NCBI GenBank assembly: GCA_036407095.1
Contig: DASWZV010000079.1
Location: 6,109 to 70,108 of the forward strand
Reading direction: 5' to 3'
DNA: 64,000 bases
Source of the DNA: Gp6-AA40 sp036407095
GTDB taxonomy: Bacteria > Acidobacteriota > Vicinamibacteria > Vicinamibacterales > UBA2999
Part shown: positions 32,440-41,438 of the stretch, piece after piece
Numbering within the stretch: position 1 is the first letter of the stretch
Layout: the number at the start of each line of letters is the position of its first letter
Translations under genes and position numbers: made by a program
Notes under the pieces: model-generated
What the model saw: only the letters and a program-made list of their open reading frames with translations
What the model was told of the DNA's origin: nothing
Database searches by the model: none

Positions 32440-33875
32440 CAGCCGATCAGAGAAAGAAGGAAGGGTTGCTCGATCGCCTCGACGACCCAGCGCAGAAAGC
32501 GCATCGCATCAGCACCGTCGATGACGCGATGATCGTAGGACAACGACAGCGGCAGCATCTCGCGGGGCACGAACTCCCCCTGGCCCGAGCCGGTCGCGGG
32601 CTTCCAGACCGGCTCGGTCATACCGCGCGACACGCCGAGGATCGCCACTTCGGGCCAGTTGACAATCGGCGTGAAGTAGGTGCCGCCGATGCCACCGAGG
32701 TTCGAGATGCTGATGCCACCGCCGCTCATCTCGTCGAGCGACAGCTTGCGTTCGCGCGCCCTGACGGCGGCCTGCTTCACGTCGATCGCAATCTGGGTGA
32801 TGTTCTTGTGATCGGCATCACGAATCACCGGCACGAGCAGACCCCGATCGGTATCGACCGCTACGCCGATGTTCACGTACTTCTTGTAGACGATCTCGCC
32901 GCGCTCGAGATCGACCGACGCGTTGAACTGCGGAAACTTCGTGACCGCGGTGGCGAGGATCTTCACGAGCATCGCGGTCACCGTGAGCTGGCCGCCGGCC
33001 TGCGCCACGCGTTCCTTGTGGCGCTGGCGCAACTCCTCGAGCGCGGTGACGTCCGCCTTGTCGCACTGCGTGACATGCGGAATCGTCGTCCACGCGTAGC
33101 TCAGATGTTCGGCGGTCGCCCGACGGATGTTCGTCCACGGCTGGCGCTCGATCGCGCCCCACTTCTGGAAGTCGGGAAGCTGTCGGCCGGGGCGTGCCAG
33201 CACGGCTCCGGCCGCTGCGGCTCCAACACTGCTCAGGATCCGGCGTGCATGCTCTTTGACGTCATCCTGGGAAATGCGCCCAGACGGACCCGTGCCCTGG
33301 ACCTCGTTGATGTTGACGCCGATCTCCCGTGCGAGGCGGCGCACGGCGGGCGAGGCGGGCGCGGCGCGACCATCGGCACGAGGGGATGGCGCAGGCGCCG
33401 CAACAGGAGCCGGCGCCTCGGCCGATCGAAACGGCATCGACACAACTTTGGGCTGCGAGGGCGTCTGCGCCGCGGGCGCTGCCGGTGGCGGTGCCTGCGC
33501 AGGGGCTGGCGCGGGCGCTGATTCAGGGGCAGCCTTCGCTTCAGGGGCAGCCTTCGCTTCAGGGGCAGGCTTTGCCGCTGGCGCAGGCGCCGCTTCGGCT
33601 GCGGCGGCAGGTGCCGACGCCGCGCCGCCGCCATTTGACGAGGGCGAGTCGACCGTCAGGATGACAGCGCCCACCTTCACCTTGTCGCCCCGCTTGACCT
33701 TGATTTCCTTGACGACGCCGGCGACCGAGGAAGGCACCTCGATCGTGGCCTTGTCGGTCTCGAGCTCGAGGACCGGTTGTTCCTGCTTGATCGTGTCCCC
33801 GACGTTGACGAGCACGCGGGTGACGTCGCCGGTCGCGACGTTCTCGCCTAGTTCGGGGACTTTGAATTCGGTCAC
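32439..33875 (-). CDS. aceF: Dihydrolipoamide acetyltransferase (E2) of pyruvate dehydrogenase
   Basis: 478 residues from GTG 33875 (AAGGA upstream). One lipoyl domain with lipoylated K42 ('ETDKATIEV'), a long Ala/Pro/Glu linker with an 18-bp tandem duplication ('APEAKA' repeats, ~95-165), a peripheral-subunit-binding domain ('SPAVRRLAREIGVNINEVQGTG', ~180-215), and the catalytic domain ending in 'SYDHRVIDGADAMRF', where His and Asp of HxxxD are intact. A single lipoyl domain is fewer than the three of E. coli AceF. It transfers acetyl groups to CoA. Confidence 0.94.
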   Translation of the reverse strand: MTEFKVPELGENVATGDVTRVLVNVGDTIKQEQPVLELETDKATIEVPSSVAGVVKEIKVKRGDKVKVGAVILTVDSPSSNGGGAASAPAAAAEAAPAPAAKPAPEAKAAPEAKAAPESAPAPAPAQAPPPAAPAAQTPSQPKVVSMPFRSAEAPAPVAAPAPSPRADGRAAPASPAVRRLAREIGVNINEVQGTGPSGRISQDDVKEHARRILSSVGAAAAGAVLARPGRQLPDFQKWGAIERQPWTNIRRATAEHLSYAWTTIPHVTQCDKADVTALEELRQRHKERVAQAGGQLTVTAMLVKILATAVTKFPQFNASVDLERGEIVYKKYVNIGVAVDTDRGLLVPVIRDADHKNITQIAIDVKQAAVRARERKLSLDEMSGGGISISNLGGIGGTYFTPIVNWPEVAILGVSRGMTEPVWKPATGSGQGEFVPREMLPLSLSYDHRVIDGADAMRFLRWVVEAIEQPFLLSLIG

Positions 33876-33885
33876 TGAGATCCTT

Positions 33886-33957
33886 GTTAGGCCGCCTGAA
33901 GGCGACCTCGACGTACCTCTTCGGGCCGCCTGACGGCGGCCGCTGCGTACTCCTACG
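33886..33957. repeat. REP-like palindromes between aceE and aceF
   Basis: Two related pieces, GGCCGCCTGAAGGCG (33887-33901) and GGGCCGCCTGACGGCGGCC (33923-33941), fill the 77-bp gap. The right edge CCTAC carries the TAG stop of aceE (33953-33955). Confidence 0.65.
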
Positions 33958-36634
33958 ACATCGCCGGGTTCGGCTTGTCGGGGTTGATGCCGAGCGCCGC
34001 GATTGCCTTCTGTGGAACCGACGCATCGATCGCACCCATGCGCGCGAGATCCACGAGCGCCGCCTGCACGATGTGCTTCGCGTCGACCTCGAAGAAGTCG
34101 CGCAGCGACGCACGTCCTTCGCTCCGGCCGAAACCATCGGTGCCAAGCGACGTCAGCCGCCGCGGCAACCATCGATCGATACCGTCGGGGAGCGCCTTGA
34201 CGTAATCGGAAGCGGCGACGAGCACGCCCTCCGCTGATCCAAGGCACTGCGTCACGTACGGGACGCGCGGCTTCGCGGCCGGATGCAGACGATTCCATCG
34301 CTCGACAGCGTGGCCATCGCGATAGAGCTCCTGATAGCTCGTGACGCTCCAGACCTCGGCCGCGACATCGTACTGCTGCTCGAGGATCTGCTGCGCCTTG
34401 ACGACCTCGTTGAGAATCGCGCCGCTGCCGAGCAGGTGCGCCCATGCCTTCGCTTTCTTCTTCTCCGAGGCGCGCAGCCGATACATGCCGCGCAGAATGC
34501 CCTCGCGCGCGCCCGCCGGCATCGGCGGCATCTCGTACTGCTCGTTCATCACGGTGATGTAGTAGAAGATGCTTTCGCCGTCGACGTACATCCGGCGGAT
34601 CCCGTCTTCGATGATCACCGCGATCTCGTAGGCATACGCGGGGTCGTACGAGATGAGGTTGGGCACTGCGAGCGAGAGCAGATGGCTGTGCCCGTCCTGG
34701 TGCTGCAGGCCCTCGCCCGCGAGCGTCGTCCGACCGGCGGTCCCTCCGAGCAGGAAGCCACGCGTGCGCGTGTCAGCCGCAGCCCACACCAGGTCGCCGA
34801 CCCGCTGCATGCCGAACATCGAGTAGTAGATGAAGAACGGAATCGTGTTGATCCCGTGGGTCGCGTACGCGCTTCCGGCGGCGATGAACGACGAGATCGA
34901 GCCGGCTTCGGTGATGCCCTCCTCGAGAATCTGCCCTTCGGTCGCCTCTTTGTAATAGAGCAGCGTGTCCATGTCGACCGGCTCGTAGAGCTGACCGACG
35001 TGGGAGTAGATGCCGACCTGACGGAACAGCGCCTCCATGCCGAACGTGCGCGCCTCGTCCGGCACGATCGGCACGACGAGCTCGCCGATCTCCTTGTCGC
35101 GCAGCATCTTTGCCAGCATCCGCACGAACGCCATCGTCGTCGACGCCTTGCGGCCTTCGCTGCCCTGATGGAATTCGGAGAAGAGCTCCGGAAGCGTGTT
35201 CGTCTTGAGCGGTTCGACCTGGACTTTGCGGGAGGGAACGAAACCACCGAGCTGCTTGCGCCGCTCGAGCATGTAGGTGATTTCGGGACTGTTGTCCGAC
35301 GGCCTGTAGAAGGGCGCCTTCGCCACTTCGTCGTCGCCAATCGGGATGCCGAAGCGGGTGCGAAACGCTCTCAGCTCGTCTTCGTTCAGCTTCTTCTGCT
35401 GGTGAGTGATGTTCTTGCCCTCACCCGCTTCGCCGATGCCGTATCCCTTGATCGTGCGCGCCAGGATGACCGTCGGCTGACCGGTGTGCTCGACGGCGGC
35501 TTTGTAGGCGGCGTACACCTTGATCGGATCGTGTCCGCCGAGCGTCAGCTTCTTGAGCTGTTCGTCGGAGAGATGCGACACCATGTCGAGCAGCCGCTGA
35601 TCGGCGCCCCAGAAATGCTTTCGCACGTAGGCGCCGGATTCGACCGCGTATTTCTGATATTCGCCGTCGACGACCGCGCCCATGCGACGGACGAGAACGC
35701 CGTCGTGGTCCTTCTCGAGCAGCCCGTCCCACTCGCAGCCCCAGAGCACTTTGATCACGTTCCACCCGGCGCCGCGGAAGATCGCCTCGAGCTCCTGGAC
35801 GATCTGGCCGTTGCCGCGCACCGGGCCATCGAGCCGCTGCAGATTGCAGTTGATGACGTAGATCAGATTGTCGAGCTTCTCGCGCGACGCCAGCGTGATC
35901 GCGCCGAGCGTCTCGGGCTCGTCGGTTTCGCCGTCGCCGAGGAAGGCCCACACTTTCGAGTTCGATCGCTTCTTCAACCCGCGATCCTCGAGGTAGCGCA
36001 TGAAGCGCGCCTGATAGATCGATTTGATCGGGCCGAGTCCCATCGAGACCGTCGGGAATTCCCAGAACTCGGGCATCAGCCACGGATGCGGGTACGAGGA
36101 GAGTCCGCCGCCGGCCTTCAGCTCGCGACGGAAGTTCTCCAGTCGTTCCGCCGGCAGCCGTCCTTCGAGAAACGCACGGGCGTAGATGCCGGGCGCAGCG
36201 TGGCCCTGAAAGTAGATGATGTCGCCGTCGTGATTGTCGCCCTTGCCCTTGAAGAAGTGATTGAAGCCGACTTCGTAGAGCGTGGCCGCCGACGCGTAGG
36301 TGGAGATGTGTCCGCCGATGCCGTCTTCGAGCTTGTTCGCCTTGACGACCATCGCCAGCGCGTTCCACCGGACGAGGCTCTTGATGCGACGTTCGATCTC
36401 GCGGCTGCCGGGAAACGGCGGCTGCTTGTCCGCGGGAATCGTGTTGATGTAGGGCGTGTTGGCGGTGAATGGTTGCGAGACACCTTTGCGGCGGGCATAG
36501 TCGCCCAGCTCGCGGAGCAGGCGGCCGACTCGTGCCGGACCGCCCGACTGCAATACATAGTCGAGCGAATCGAACCACTCGCGAGTTTCGAGCGCCTCGA
36601 TCTCTGCGGCGTCCTTGGGTGCGGTATTACGCAT
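33953..36634 (-). CDS. aceE: Pyruvate dehydrogenase E1, homodimeric type
   Basis: 893 residues, full length. Typical N-terminus 'EALETREWFDSLDYVL', 'GHISTYASAATLYEVGFNHFF', thiamine-diphosphate motif 'GDGETDEPETLGAI...NCNLQRLDGPVRGNG', inner loop 'ARTIKGYGIGEAGEGKNITHQQKK', and 'TSYQELYRDGHAVERWNRLHP' near the end. It decarboxylates pyruvate and acetylates the lipoyl group of AceF. RBS AGAGGA. The gene leads an aceE-aceF-lpdA unit and is divergent from the glycosylase gene across 83 bp. Confidence 0.96.
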   Translation of the reverse strand: MRNTAPKDAAEIEALETREWFDSLDYVLQSGGPARVGRLLRELGDYARRKGVSQPFTANTPYINTIPADKQPPFPGSREIERRIKSLVRWNALAMVVKANKLEDGIGGHISTYASAATLYEVGFNHFFKGKGDNHDGDIIYFQGHAAPGIYARAFLEGRLPAERLENFRRELKAGGGLSSYPHPWLMPEFWEFPTVSMGLGPIKSIYQARFMRYLEDRGLKKRSNSKVWAFLGDGETDEPETLGAITLASREKLDNLIYVINCNLQRLDGPVRGNGQIVQELEAIFRGAGWNVIKVLWGCEWDGLLEKDHDGVLVRRMGAVVDGEYQKYAVESGAYVRKHFWGADQRLLDMVSHLSDEQLKKLTLGGHDPIKVYAAYKAAVEHTGQPTVILARTIKGYGIGEAGEGKNITHQQKKLNEDELRAFRTRFGIPIGDDEVAKAPFYRPSDNSPEITYMLERRKQLGGFVPSRKVQVEPLKTNTLPELFSEFHQGSEGRKASTTMAFVRMLAKMLRDKEIGELVVPIVPDEARTFGMEALFRQVGIYSHVGQLYEPVDMDTLLYYKEATEGQILEEGITEAGSISSFIAAGSAYATHGINTIPFFIYYSMFGMQRVGDLVWAAADTRTRGFLLGGTAGRTTLAGEGLQHQDGHSHLLSLAVPNLISYDPAYAYEIAVIIEDGIRRMYVDGESIFYYITVMNEQYEMPPMPAGAREGILRGMYRLRASEKKKAKAWAHLLGSGAILNEVVKAQQILEQQYDVAAEVWSVTSYQELYRDGHAVERWNRLHPAAKPRVPYVTQCLGSAEGVLVAASDYVKALPDGIDRWLPRRLTSLGTDGFGRSEGRASLRDFFEVDAKHIVQAALVDLARMGAIDASVPQKAIAALGINPDKPNPAMS

Positions 36635-36717
36635 GAATCCTCTAGGAGCGAGATGACCGTTGACACGACCAACAGCGGACGTGTCAACTCCTTATTCTAA
36701 TATTCGCAGCGCGTCTC

Positions 36718-37491
36718 ATGAAACCTGTATCGGCACGCCTCGCTCTGCAGAGCACCATGACACCGATGAGTGCGCGTCTGGCTGATGTACATCATGCGAT
36801 CGTGTCATGTGAACGATGTCCTCGACTGCGCGCGTACTGCCGCGACATCGCGCGAGAGAAACGCCGAGCGTACCGCGAGGACACGTATTGGGCTCGTCCC
36901 GTTCCCGGCTTCGGCGATCCCGATGCTCGGATGTTGATTCTCGGTCTGGCCCCGGCGGCACACGGCGCCAATCGCACGGGGCGCGTGTTCACTGGTGATG
37001 GCACCGGAGGCTCAGGCGACTTCCTGATGCGGGCGCTCCATCGTAACGGCTTTGCAAACATTCCAACGTCGCAGCACGTCGGCGACGGTCTGACGCTGAT
37101 CGACGCGTACATCGCCGCCGCCGTGCGATGCGCGCCGCCCGACAACAAACCGACGCCGGAAGAGATCGCGCGCTGTCTCGATCACCTCGATGCGGAGGTT
37201 GCGCAACTCTCCCGTCTCCAGCTCGTCGTGGCGTTGGGAAAGATCGGCTTCGATGCGTGGCTGCAGTTGCAGCGACGCCGCGGGGTCGCGATCGCGCCGC
37301 GCCCGCAGTTCGGCCACGGCGTCGTGGTTCGGGTCGGACGTGAACAGGGAGGACCGGCGATCTTGATCGGCTGCTACCACCCGAGCCGTCAGAACACCAA
37401 CACGGGCAAGTTGACGCCCGCCATGATGGCGGGCGTCTTCAAGAAGGCGAGAACGTTGATTGATCGCGGCGTTAGACGCGCTCGATCCTAG
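36718..37491 (+). CDS. Uracil-DNA glycosylase, family 5 (UdgB-like), 4Fe-4S
   Basis: 257 residues from ATG 36718; ATG 36757 or 36766 would match relatives better, since the family usually begins just before 'VHHAIVSCERCPRLRAYC'. Those Cys, with a later Cys in 'VRCAPP', bind a 4Fe-4S cluster. Motif 1 'GLAPAAHGANRTGRVFTGDG' lacks the catalytic Asp of classic enzymes, as expected for UDGb, and motif 2 is 'HPSRQNTNTG'. It removes uracil and other deaminated bases from DNA, which is useful in high-GC genomes. Confidence 0.88.
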   Translation: MKPVSARLALQSTMTPMSARLADVHHAIVSCERCPRLRAYCRDIAREKRRAYREDTYWARPVPGFGDPDARMLILGLAPAAHGANRTGRVFTGDGTGGSGDFLMRALHRNGFANIPTSQHVGDGLTLIDAYIAAAVRCAPPDNKPTPEEIARCLDHLDAEVAQLSRLQLVVALGKIGFDAWLQLQRRRGVAIAPRPQFGHGVVVRVGREQGGPAILIGCYHPSRQNTNTGKLTPAMMAGVFKKARTLIDRGVRRARS

Positions 37492-37502
37492 AGGCCTCGA
37501 TC

Positions 37503-37928
37503 CTAGATGCCTTTGATCTTGAAACCTGACTGCGCGTCGCCTTCGCGGTACATGCCGTGGCACTGCTTGCAGTTCGCGGTGGCGTTGCCGGCGGCCATCT
37601 GCGCCGCCATCACATCGCCCTTGGCAGCAGCGGCCGCTGCGTCAGCGAATCCCATCCGCGCCGACGCCGCCAGCTTCACCGCGTCGTCCTTCTTCTGCCC
37701 CGCCCAGAACTTCTCGACGTCAGCGAAGAGCGACGCGAGTTCCTTGGCGGGAGCAACCGCATCGGCCGCGGCGCCGCTCTTGAGCGCCTTCTGCAACTGA
37801 CCGTTCGCCGCAGCGACGGCCTTCATCTTCGCGGGGTAGTCGGCCGCGGTCAGCCCCTGAGCCTGCGCAGTGACCCAGCCCGCGCCGATCATCAACCCCA
37901 GCATCAGAACTCCACAGAGACTTCGCAT
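37503..37928 (-). CDS. Cytochrome c'-like monoheme protein 1
   Basis: 141 residues. Signal peptide ends near 'AQAQG'. An all-helical body ('DYPAKMKAVAAANGQLQKALKSG', 'FADVEKFWAGQKKDDAVKLAASA') is followed by the C-terminal heme motif 'NCKQCHGMYRE'. A heme site near the C-terminus of a four-helix bundle is the cytochrome c' (class II) layout. Such proteins may bind NO or act as electron carriers. A second, diverged copy lies 185 bp upstream on the same strand. Confidence 0.85.
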   Translation of the reverse strand: MRSLCGVLMLGLMIGAGWVTAQAQGLTAADYPAKMKAVAAANGQLQKALKSGAAADAVAPAKELASLFADVEKFWAGQKKDDAVKLAASARMGFADAAAAAAKGDVMAAQMAAGNATANCKQCHGMYREGDAQSGFKIKGI

Positions 37929-38062
37929 GCTCTCCTCCCAATGAGAACGTTTACCGCACCGACTGCTCGTGCCTGACTCTCGCCGTCAAGCCGTTCCGGG
38001 GGCGCGGCCGAGATTATATCCGCAGCATGCTACGGGAAAACAATGATCACGGAGCCGAGGGG

Positions 38063-38100
38063 GGATGAAAGACGGGTCCTGTGAAAAAGGGACCCGCCTT
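38063..38100 (-). terminator. Hairpin downstream of cytochrome c'-like gene 2
   Basis: CGGGTCC (38073-38079) pairs with GGACCCG (38090-38096) around a 10-nt loop, and in the minus direction it is followed by a short T-rich stretch. A weak intrinsic terminator is plausible. Confidence 0.4.
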
Positions 38101-38113
38101 ACGACAGAAATGT

Positions 38114-38551
38114 CTAGATCGAGCCGGCTTTCAGCCGATATTGCTGGTTCTCGTCCTGTTCGCGGTACTGCTTGTGGCACGCCGCACACGTCGCGCCGAC
38201 CTGCTTGAACGCAGCGAGCACGGTCTGCTGGTCGGGCATCGGGGCCGACACGGCTTCTTCGACTGCCGTGACCTTGGAAATCGAGTCCTTCAACATCTTC
38301 ACCGCGTCGTCCTTCTTGTGGGAGACCCAGAACGATTCAGTGTCGGCCAACGACTGCTTGACGATGGCGATCTGCGCCTTGGCGTCGGGCCAAGCCATCG
38401 ACTGGATCGCCTTGCCGGCCGCGCCCTGCGCAGGGGCGATCTTCTTCATGGCTTTATCGAGCTCGTCAGGTGTAGTGACTTTCTGAGCCAGGGTCACCGT
38501 GCCCGTCAACGCCAGCATGAGAACCGAAGTGCACACGAAAAAACGACGCAT
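38114..38551 (-). CDS. Cytochrome c'-like monoheme protein 2
   Basis: 145 residues from ATG 38551, with a strong AGGAGG RBS 10 bp upstream. Signal peptide ends near 'TVTLAQ'. The helical body and 'SFWVSHKKDDAVKMLKDSI' parallel the first copy ('KFWAGQKKDDAVKL'), and the heme motif is 'TCAACHKQYRE' near the C-terminus. The two proteins are clearly homologous but far apart in sequence, so the duplication is old or the second was acquired. Exported; function as for copy 1. Confidence 0.85.
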   Translation of the reverse strand: MRRFFVCTSVLMLALTGTVTLAQKVTTPDELDKAMKKIAPAQGAAGKAIQSMAWPDAKAQIAIVKQSLADTESFWVSHKKDDAVKMLKDSISKVTAVEEAVSAPMPDQQTVLAAFKQVGATCAACHKQYREQDENQQYRLKAGSI

Positions 38552-38625
38552 GTATTGGAGCCTCCTGGGAATACTTACGGGGCGGGAGGGATCAACGCTT
38601 ACAGGTTCCACCCGCGTGGTTCAAG

Positions 38626-38797
38626 CCACGAAGGGCACGGAGGCGAGAAACGGAGAATATCGGCCACGAAGATCGAACGATCACGAAGATGAGTAACGGA
38701 GATTCTCTTGTCTCGACTTTGTGATCTTCGTGTTCTTTGTGGAAAGTCTTCTTCGTGATCTCCGTGATCTCCGTGGCCAGATTTCCTCTGTGTTCTG
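38626..38797. repeat. Inverted array of ~9-bp words (CACGAAGAT / TTCGTGATC)
   Basis: The left half (38626-38705) contains repeated CACGAAG, CACGGAG and AACGGAGA words. The right half (38719-38797) contains CTTCGTGTT, CTTCGTGAT, CTCCGTGAT and CTCCGTGGC in a 9-bp register, i.e. the complement. The gap between the cytochrome gene and the GDPD gene (38552-38926) holds nothing else I can identify. Confidence 0.7.
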
Positions 38798-38926
38798 CTC
38801 AGAAATGTGCTCCGCCATTGCATCCCGTTCCCCCCGTCTCCCCCGTTGTCTGCTCTCAAAGTCGCTCGCCGACTTTCATGGAACGGGGTGAGCTGCGCTC
38901 GTGGGCGACTCCGTGGCGATGACCGA

Positions 38927-39742
38927 TCACGGCGACACGAGCGATGATTTTCGCCCGGAAACGAAACGATCTCTGACGCGCACAGCGACATCGGGCCGGT
39001 TGCTGATCAGGCCATCGACTCCCCACTCGAGCAGCCGGTTCATATCCTCCTCATCGTCGATCGTCCAGACCTGCACTTCGAGACCGGCTCGATGGGCATG
39101 ACGGATGAAGCGCGGCGAGGTCACGCGGATGGTGCCCGCGATCTCTGGAACCTGGTAGCAACCGAAGGGCGGTCGGCGAACCGGCCAACCCGCCCACGAG
39201 CGGTAGAGCGCGAGACGCACCTCAGGGTGACCGGCACTCGTGGCCATGGCCGGCTGTGCCTCACGTGCGGCCCGCAGCGCCCGAAGCCCGAAGCCGGCGG
39301 CGCAGACCGCGTCGATTGCGTCGGCGGCGCGGACGGCATCGGCGACCGCGCGCCCCAGCCGGGCGCTGTCCACCTTCATTTCGACGATCGTCGGTACCCC
39401 TGAGTATCGCCGGAGGACATCGACGAGCCTCGGTATACCAGCGCCCTGCCCGCGGAACGGGTGGTGTCCGCGCGCATCGGCGAAGCGATATCCGGCATCC
39501 ACGCGATCGAGCGCTGAGGCCGTCAGCGCCGCCACGGGTCCGCGCGCGTCGGTCGTGCGGTCGAGCGTGTCGTCGTGACAGACTATGACGACACCATCGG
39601 AAGACAGGTGTACGTCGAGTTCGAGCCCGTCGGCGCCGGCAGCCATGCCCAGGTCAAAGGCTGCTATCGTGTTTTCAGGACCCAGGGCCGCTCCCCCGCG
39701 ATGCGCGAAGACGCGAGGTGCCCCCGGACGAAAAAAACTCAC
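38927..39742 (-). CDS. Glycerophosphodiester phosphodiesterase (GDPD)
   Basis: 271 residues from GTG 39742; the longer TTG start lies inside a heptamer array and is rejected. 'VFAHRGGAALGPENTIAAFDLGMAAGADGLELDVHLSSDGVVIVCHDDTLDRTT' contains the catalytic His and metal-binding Glu/Asp/Glu of the family, and 'VQVWTIDDEEDMNRLLEWGVDGLISNRP' is the usual C-terminal part. It hydrolyses glycerophosphodiesters to glycerol-3-phosphate and an alcohol. No signal peptide, so probably cytoplasmic. Confidence 0.9.
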   Translation of the reverse strand: MSFFRPGAPRVFAHRGGAALGPENTIAAFDLGMAAGADGLELDVHLSSDGVVIVCHDDTLDRTTDARGPVAALTASALDRVDAGYRFADARGHHPFRGQGAGIPRLVDVLRRYSGVPTIVEMKVDSARLGRAVADAVRAADAIDAVCAAGFGLRALRAAREAQPAMATSAGHPEVRLALYRSWAGWPVRRPPFGCYQVPEIAGTIRVTSPRFIRHAHRAGLEVQVWTIDDEEDMNRLLEWGVDGLISNRPDVAVRVRDRFVSGRKSSLVSP

Positions 39743-39844
39743 AATGCTCAATGCTCAAGGCACAATGCTCAAAAGGCAAGAGCTTCGCCCCTGTGAGCAC
39801 GAAACATCGGCCAGCAGGTCTCGTGCATTGAGCATTGGGCATTG
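39742..39844. repeat. Heptamer array H3, inverted halves (word CAATGCT)
   Basis: The left half (39742-39783) has six 7-bp words: CAATGCT, CAATGCT, CAAGGCA, CAATGCT, CAAAAGG, CAAGAGC. The right half (39824-39844) has TGCATTG, AGCATTG, GGCATTG, the inverse complement. It occupies the divergent gap between the GDPD gene and the MoxR-like gene and so overlaps both promoter regions. Confidence 0.8.
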
Positions 39845-39857
39845 ATAGGATCGGTAT

Positions 39858-41372
39858 ATGTCCAGAACCTCGTCGATCTCATCGCTGGGTGCGTTGCGTC
39901 AGTCAATCGAGCGTGGCGATGTTGCTCGGCGCCCGGTACAGGAAGAGGTTCGCGACAACCTGATTCGGCGCCTCCGTCAGGGCGGCCCGCTCTTCCCCGG
40001 AATCATCGGATACGACGACAGCGTCGTGCCCCAGCTCGTCAACGCGCTCCTCTCGCAGCACAACTTCATCCTGCTCGGCCTGCGAGGTCAGGCCAAGACC
40101 CGCCTGCTGCGCGCCCTCGTCACGCTGCTCGACGAGGAGATCCCGGTGATGCCGGGCTGCGAGATCAACGACGACCCGCTGGCGCCCATCTGCGCTGCGT
40201 GCAAGGCGCGCGTAGCACAGGAGGGCGAGGCGACGGCGATCGCATGGCTCTCACGCGAGTTCCGCTACGTCGAGAAGCTGGCGACACCCGATGTGACGAT
40301 CGCGGACATGGTTGGCGACATCGATCCGATCAAGGCGGCGCGATCGGGGCTGCAGCTGTCGAACGAGCTGACGATGCACTACGGTCTGCTGCCGCGCGCC
40401 AATCGCAGCATCTTCGCGATCAACGAGCTGCCCGACCTCGCCGGAAAGATCCAGGTGGGCCTGTTCAACATCATGCAGGAAGGCGACATCCAGATTAAGG
40501 GCTATCCCGTCCGCCTTCCGCTCGATGTGCTGATGGCGTTCACCGCGAACCCCGAGGACTACACCGCGCGAGGCAAGATCATCACGCCGCTCAAGGACCG
40601 CATCGGCTCGGAGATACGGACACACTATCCCGTGGGCCGTACTGATGCCATGGCCATCACAGCACAGGAGGCGTGGGTGGCGCGCAACGGATCGGGACCG
40701 CGTGCCGACGTGCCCCGGTTCGTGGCGGAAGTCGTCGAAGAGGTGGCGTTCCAGGCGCGACAGGATCGCCGCATCGACAAACGATCTGGCGTCAGCCAGC
40801 GTCTCCCCATCTCCGCGATGGAGAACGTCGTCTCCAACGCCGAACGCCGGGCGATTTCGGCGCGCGAGGAGCTGGCCGTGGCGCGCGTCACCGACGTCTA
40901 CGCCGCGCTCCCCTCCATCACCGGCAAGTTCGAAATGGAGTACGAGGGCGAGCTCAAAGGCGCCGAAGTCGTGGGACGCGATCTGATTCGTGCGGCGGTG
41001 GCGACGGTGGCCGAGGGGTACCTCGCGCACCTCGAGACACGCTCGGTCATCGAGTGGTTCGATCTCGGTGGCAGCCTCCAGTTGGGTGACACCATGAGCG
41101 CCGAGGACGTGCTGACGCATGCACGTCAGGTGCAGGGTCTCGTGGAGCTGGCGCACGCGGCCGGCATCCCGAATGGCTCGCCACCGCCTCTCCTGGCGGC
41201 TGGTGTGGATTTCATGCTCGAGGGCCTGTATGCGACGCGGAAGATCAGCCGCAGTGAAGAACGTGGCTATCACAGCGCCGAGCCCACCGTGCGCAAACCG
41301 TCGCGCGAAATGAGCCTCGACGAAGAGCCGCGAGTACCGTCAGGCGGAGGCCGTAAGAAGTATTACAACTGA
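39858..41372 (+). CDS. MoxR/magnesium-chelatase-like AAA ATPase
   Basis: 504 residues. The P-loop region reads 'ILLGLRGQAKTRLLRAL' (about 72-88), where the usual GxGKT Gly is Ala. The rest matches the chelatase-I/MoxR fold: 'SIFAINELPDLAGKIQVGLFNIMQEGDIQIKGYPVRLPLDVLMAFTANPEDYTARGKIITPLKDRIGSEI'. C-terminal lid helices and a basic tail follow. Such ATPases work with VWA-domain partners to remodel or insert metals into target proteins, and a VWA gene follows. The target is unknown. Confidence 0.85.
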   Translation: MSRTSSISSLGALRQSIERGDVARRPVQEEVRDNLIRRLRQGGPLFPGIIGYDDSVVPQLVNALLSQHNFILLGLRGQAKTRLLRALVTLLDEEIPVMPGCEINDDPLAPICAACKARVAQEGEATAIAWLSREFRYVEKLATPDVTIADMVGDIDPIKAARSGLQLSNELTMHYGLLPRANRSIFAINELPDLAGKIQVGLFNIMQEGDIQIKGYPVRLPLDVLMAFTANPEDYTARGKIITPLKDRIGSEIRTHYPVGRTDAMAITAQEAWVARNGSGPRADVPRFVAEVVEEVAFQARQDRRIDKRSGVSQRLPISAMENVVSNAERRAISAREELAVARVTDVYAALPSITGKFEMEYEGELKGAEVVGRDLIRAAVATVAEGYLAHLETRSVIEWFDLGGSLQLGDTMSAEDVLTHARQVQGLVELAHAAGIPNGSPPPLLAAGVDFMLEGLYATRKISRSEERGYHSAEPTVRKPSREMSLDEEPRVPSGGGRKKYYN

Positions 41373-41377
41373 CACAC

Positions 41378-41433
41378 GCCTGAGGCCTGGCCCAGCCCTG
41401 AGCCCTGTGGCCTGGGTCCTGAGGCCTTGTGAC
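41378..41433. repeat. Heptamer array H4 (words GCCTGAG/TGAGGCC)
   Basis: Eight 7-bp words in register between the MoxR-like stop and the VWA gene start: GCCTGAG, GCCTGGC, CCAGCCC, TGAGCCC, TGTGGCC, TGGGTCC, TGAGGCC, TTGTGAC. The words are more degenerate than in H1-H3. It occupies nearly all of the 66-bp gap. Confidence 0.6.
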
Positions 41434-41438
41434 GAGGA

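Noticed and set aside
31027..36634. 2-oxoglutarate dehydrogenase complex
   Set aside because: The E1 is a full-length AceE homodimeric type, not SucA, and the E2 has the acetyltransferase-type context; pyruvate dehydrogenase fits better.
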